Under the pieces are notes generated by a model that was given only the letters and a program-made list of their open reading frames with translations, ran no database searches and had not been told where the DNA came from. A DNA stretch of 17,577 bases from JAVVHH01 sp964657565 (GTDB lineage Bacteria > Pseudomonadota > Alphaproteobacteria > Acetobacterales > Acetobacteraceae): assembly GCA_964657565.1 (NCBI GenBank), contig CAZZVQ010000107.1, positions 1-17,577 on the forward strand, read 5' to 3'. Each line of letters begins with the position of its first letter. Within the stretch, counting starts at the first letter, position 1. The position numbers and the translations under genes are program-made. Below, piece by piece: positions 15,982 through 17,577 of the stretch.

Positions 15982-16153
15982 TGACGTTTCCCCGTTATTC
16001 GAATCCTTGTCCGCTGATTTGCATATCGTCTCCCCGCACGCAAGAATGTTCCAATCGGCGAGGCAGTCCGGCCGCATTTCGCACGCCGCTTGAGGTTCGC
16101 GACGGCCGCGTGGGAGGCGGCGGCCACTCTCGTAAACTGAGCTGTGACGCGCC
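15982..16153. promoter_or_regulatory. Divergent control region, livG / sigma factor
   Basis: These 172 bp separate the divergent livG and ECF sigma genes and must hold both promoters. On the minus strand, TTGGAAC (16048-16054) followed after 17 bases by GACGAT (16025-16030) makes a weak promoter candidate about 40 bp before livG. Its GGAAC core also resembles an ECF-type -35 box. For the sigma gene the only AT-rich patch is CGTAAA, about 20 bp before the first ATG, without a convincing -35. No clear palindromic operator or riboswitch is visible. Confidence 0.35.
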
Positions 16154-16708
16154 ATGTGGATTTCGATGCTGAACGACGACACGGACGAGGATTTGATGCA
16201 GCGCAGCGCGGCCGGCGACCGGTCTGCGTTCGATGCTCTCGCCGGCCGGTACATGCTGCGGCTGCGGCGCGCCGCCTTGCGCGTGCTCTCCGACCCGGCC
16301 GCCGCCGAAGACGCCGCGCAGGACGCGCTGCTGCGGGCCTGGATGCGAGCGGCGACCTATGACCGCACGCAGGCCAGCGTCTCCACCTGGCTGCACCGCA
16401 TCGCCGTGAACGCGTCCATCGACCGGCTTCGCGCCAGCCGGCCGACCGTGGACGTGCCCGACACCCTGCTCGACCCGGGCGAGAGCGCCGAACAGTCGCT
16501 CGCCGGTCGCGAACGCAGCCAGATCCTGGCCGAGGCCATCGCCAGCCTGCCCAGCCGGCAGCGCAAGGCGTTGACGCTGACTTATGAAGAGGGCTGGTCC
16601 GGCCAGGAGGCGGCGCGCCATCTGAGCGTCTCCACGCGCGCCCTCGAAGGGCTGCTGCATCGCGGCCGCAAGCTGGTCCGCGCGTATCTGGAGGCGCGCG
16701 AGGCGTGA
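16154..16708 (+). CDS. ECF-family RNA polymerase sigma factor
   Basis: This 184-aa group 4 sigma factor directs RNA polymerase to a small stress or metal regulon. Region 2 spans about 12-95, with DPAAAEDAAQDALLRAW (47-63, core-binding 2.2) and STWLHRIAVNASIDRLR (77-93, -10 recognition 2.3/2.4). A short acidic linker (about 97-115) leads to region 4 at 120-180. There ASLPSRQRKALTLTYEEGWS and the helix-turn-helix QEAARHLSVSTRALEGLLHRGRKLV (151-175) should bind the -35 element. There is no C-terminal extension. ATG 16154 and ATG 16166 are both possible, neither with a strong ribosome-binding site. The next gene starts within its stop codon (GTGA overlap), as expected for a sigma/anti-sigma pair. 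It is similar in plan to CnrH and other RpoE-like factors, and autoregulation is likely by analogy. Confidence 0.93.
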   Translation: MWISMLNDDTDEDLMQRSAAGDRSAFDALAGRYMLRLRRAALRVLSDPAAAEDAAQDALLRAWMRAATYDRTQASVSTWLHRIAVNASIDRLRASRPTVDVPDTLLDPGESAEQSLAGRERSQILAEAIASLPSRQRKALTLTYEEGWSGQEAARHLSVSTRALEGLLHRGRKLVRAYLEAREA

Positions 16709-17088
16709 GCGTGGCGTTCTCCCGCCGCCGGCTGGAATGGCTGGTCCGCTCGCGCGGCACCGATCTGGCGCTGTGGCCGGCGGCCGAGCGACGCGCGGTG
16801 CTGGACCTGTTGCGCCGCTCGCCCGAGGCGCAGACCCTGTTCGCCGAAGCGCTCGCGGGCGACGAGGACGCGCCCGAGACGGATGGTGCCGTGTTCAACC
16901 GGATGCAGGCAGCGCTGCGCCGCCACCTCGCGCCGCTACCCACGGTGCTGCGTGGGCTGTGCCTCGGCGCGTTGATGGCGTGCGTAGCGGCCGGGCTGTA
17001 TCTGGCCGTCGACACGGACGGCACCGACGCGACCAACGACCTGTTCAATTCGGCGCAGACGGTCACTTTCGCCGCCCTCGACCAGTGA
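16705..17088 (+). CDS. Single-pass membrane protein, candidate anti-sigma factor
   Basis: No named family is recognised. The 127-aa product has a basic/acidic cytoplasmic part of about 80 residues, one membrane span (about 83-102, LRGLCLGALMACVAAGLYLAV) and a short acidic tail of about 25 residues outside. That topology, and a GTG start overlapping the sigma stop by 4 bases, is what a membrane-held anti-sigma factor would show. It has no zinc-binding HxxxCxxC motif, so it is not a ZAS-type anti-sigma; a CnrY-like short helical inhibitor is the closest analogy. A second GTG at 16711 is an alternative start. The CnrX-like gene follows after 10 bp. The anti-sigma role is inferred from position and topology, not from sequence similarity. 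Confidence 0.75.
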   Translation: MSVAFSRRRLEWLVRSRGTDLALWPAAERRAVLDLLRRSPEAQTLFAEALAGDEDAPETDGAVFNRMQAALRRHLAPLPTVLRGLCLGALMACVAAGLYLAVDTDGTDATNDLFNSAQTVTFAALDQ

Positions 17089-17098
17089 TTCCACCCGC

Positions 17099-17548
17099 AT
17101 GATGTTGCGCGAGCCCTGGCGGACACGGCTGCTTTTTTTGTCGTTCGCGGTGAACCTGCTGCTGATCCCGATCGCCGGCGCGCGGTTTTGGGCGCGGCAG
17201 CCCCCGCTCACACCCGGTCTACCGCGGACGGAGATGATCATCGATCACATGGTTCGTGACCTTCCAGCCGACGACGCGGCGCGGTTCCGCAGCACGATGG
17301 AGGATCATCTGGGCGATATCGACGCCGCCCGGGTGCGCATGTTGGCGGCGCGCGGCGCGATGTCGCGCACGATCGGACGCAGCCCCTACGACCCGGCGGC
17401 CGTGCAAGCCTCGATGCAGAACTGGCAGTCGACCTGGAACAATTGGTCGGAGGCGCTCGGCCAGGCCATGCTGGCGGCGCTGCCGAACCTGTCGGAAGAG
17501 GGCCGGCAGAGACTTGCGGCGGCGGGCCGGAGGCATCCGCCGCAATGA
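17099..17548 (+). CDS. Membrane-anchored periplasmic metal-sensor-like protein
   Basis: This 149-aa protein looks like the Metal_resist / CnrX-type periplasmic sensor family. It has one N-terminal membrane anchor (about 10-30) and then a helical periplasmic domain: helix MIIDHMVRDLPADDAARFRS (46-65), helix RSTMEDHLGDIDAARVRMLA (64-83), a helix around VQASMQNWQSTWNNWSEALG (102-121), and the family-like end LPNLSEEGRQRLAAAG (128-143). Candidate metal ligands in the hairpin are H50, M51, E68, H70 and M81, with H146 at the tail. They resemble but do not clearly reproduce the CnrX His/Glu/Met set. ATG 17099 and ATG 17102 are both possible. As third gene after the sigma factor and the anti-sigma candidate, it should report periplasmic metal or envelope state to them. 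ZraP/CpxP-like chaperone activity is an alternative. Confidence 0.72.
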   Translation: MMLREPWRTRLLFLSFAVNLLLIPIAGARFWARQPPLTPGLPRTEMIIDHMVRDLPADDAARFRSTMEDHLGDIDAARVRMLAARGAMSRTIGRSPYDPAAVQASMQNWQSTWNNWSEALGQAMLAALPNLSEEGRQRLAAAGRRHPPQ

Positions 17549-17577
17549 GACGGCCGGCCAGGTGGTGGGCTGAAGCC

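Noticed and set aside
15982..16254. N-terminal extension of livG to an ATG at 16254 or 16161
   Set aside because: It would overlap the divergent sigma gene and add residues foreign to the family. The TTG at 15981 gives the standard length.
15948..17126. Minus-strand open frame of 392 codons opposite the sigma/anti-sigma genes
   Set aside because: Arginine- and serine-rich sequence without motifs, antisense to an ECF sigma factor whose regions 2 and 4 are clear.

Overview
The window is GC-rich, densely packed bacterial chromosome. The GC bias, a Tat-type substrate-binding protein, a full HAAT-type (LivFGHMK) transporter, a CoA-synthetase/GNAT lysine acetyltransferase and a malonyl-CoA decarboxylase all suggest an alphaproteobacterium. 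Rhodospirillales, probably Acetobacteraceae, is my best guess. That placement is inference; there is no rRNA or other phylogenetic marker here. I see no tRNA, rRNA, CRISPR array, insertion sequence or prophage, and no TPP riboswitch ahead of thiE.

Layout. (1) 43-1828, plus strand: an unrecognised 139-aa protein, thiamine-phosphate synthase (ThiE), then two small unrecognised proteins. (2) 1829-7066, minus strand: a tight three-gene unit read NAD(P)HX repair enzyme (NnrE/NnrD fusion), malonyl-CoA decarboxylase, then a homodimeric-type E1/transketolase-like ThDP enzyme; gaps are 14 and 22 bp. (3) 7085-7735, plus strand: an orphan ParA-type ATPase, diverging from the repair enzyme over only 18 bp and overlapping the next convergent gene by 131 bp. 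(4) 7605-11093, minus strand: a PatZ/YfiQ-like protein acetyltransferase followed 9 bp later by a DMT/EamA permease. (5) 11094-11239: a gap holding an 88-bp two-hairpin inverted repeat. (6) 11240-15981, minus strand: a five-gene ABC transporter operon read livG, livF, substrate-binding protein, livH, livM, with overlaps or gaps of 25 bp or less. (7) 16154-17548, plus strand and divergent from the transporter: an ECF sigma factor, a small single-pass membrane protein and a membrane-anchored CnrX/Metal_resist-like protein.

How the genes may work together. The last three genes look like a self-contained envelope or metal signalling cassette: sigma factor, membrane-held anti-sigma candidate, periplasmic sensor. 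Region 2 combines acyl-CoA metabolism (malonyl-CoA to acetyl-CoA), a ThDP carboligase/dehydrogenase-like enzyme without visible E2/E3 partners, and a cofactor-repair enzyme. The acetyltransferase may tune acyl-CoA synthetases using acetyl-CoA. The transporter imports an amino acid, amide or similar small solute that cannot be named from sequence alone. The most unusual items are the sigma/anti-sigma/sensor trio, the matA plus AceE-like pairing, and the compressed parA neighbourhood.
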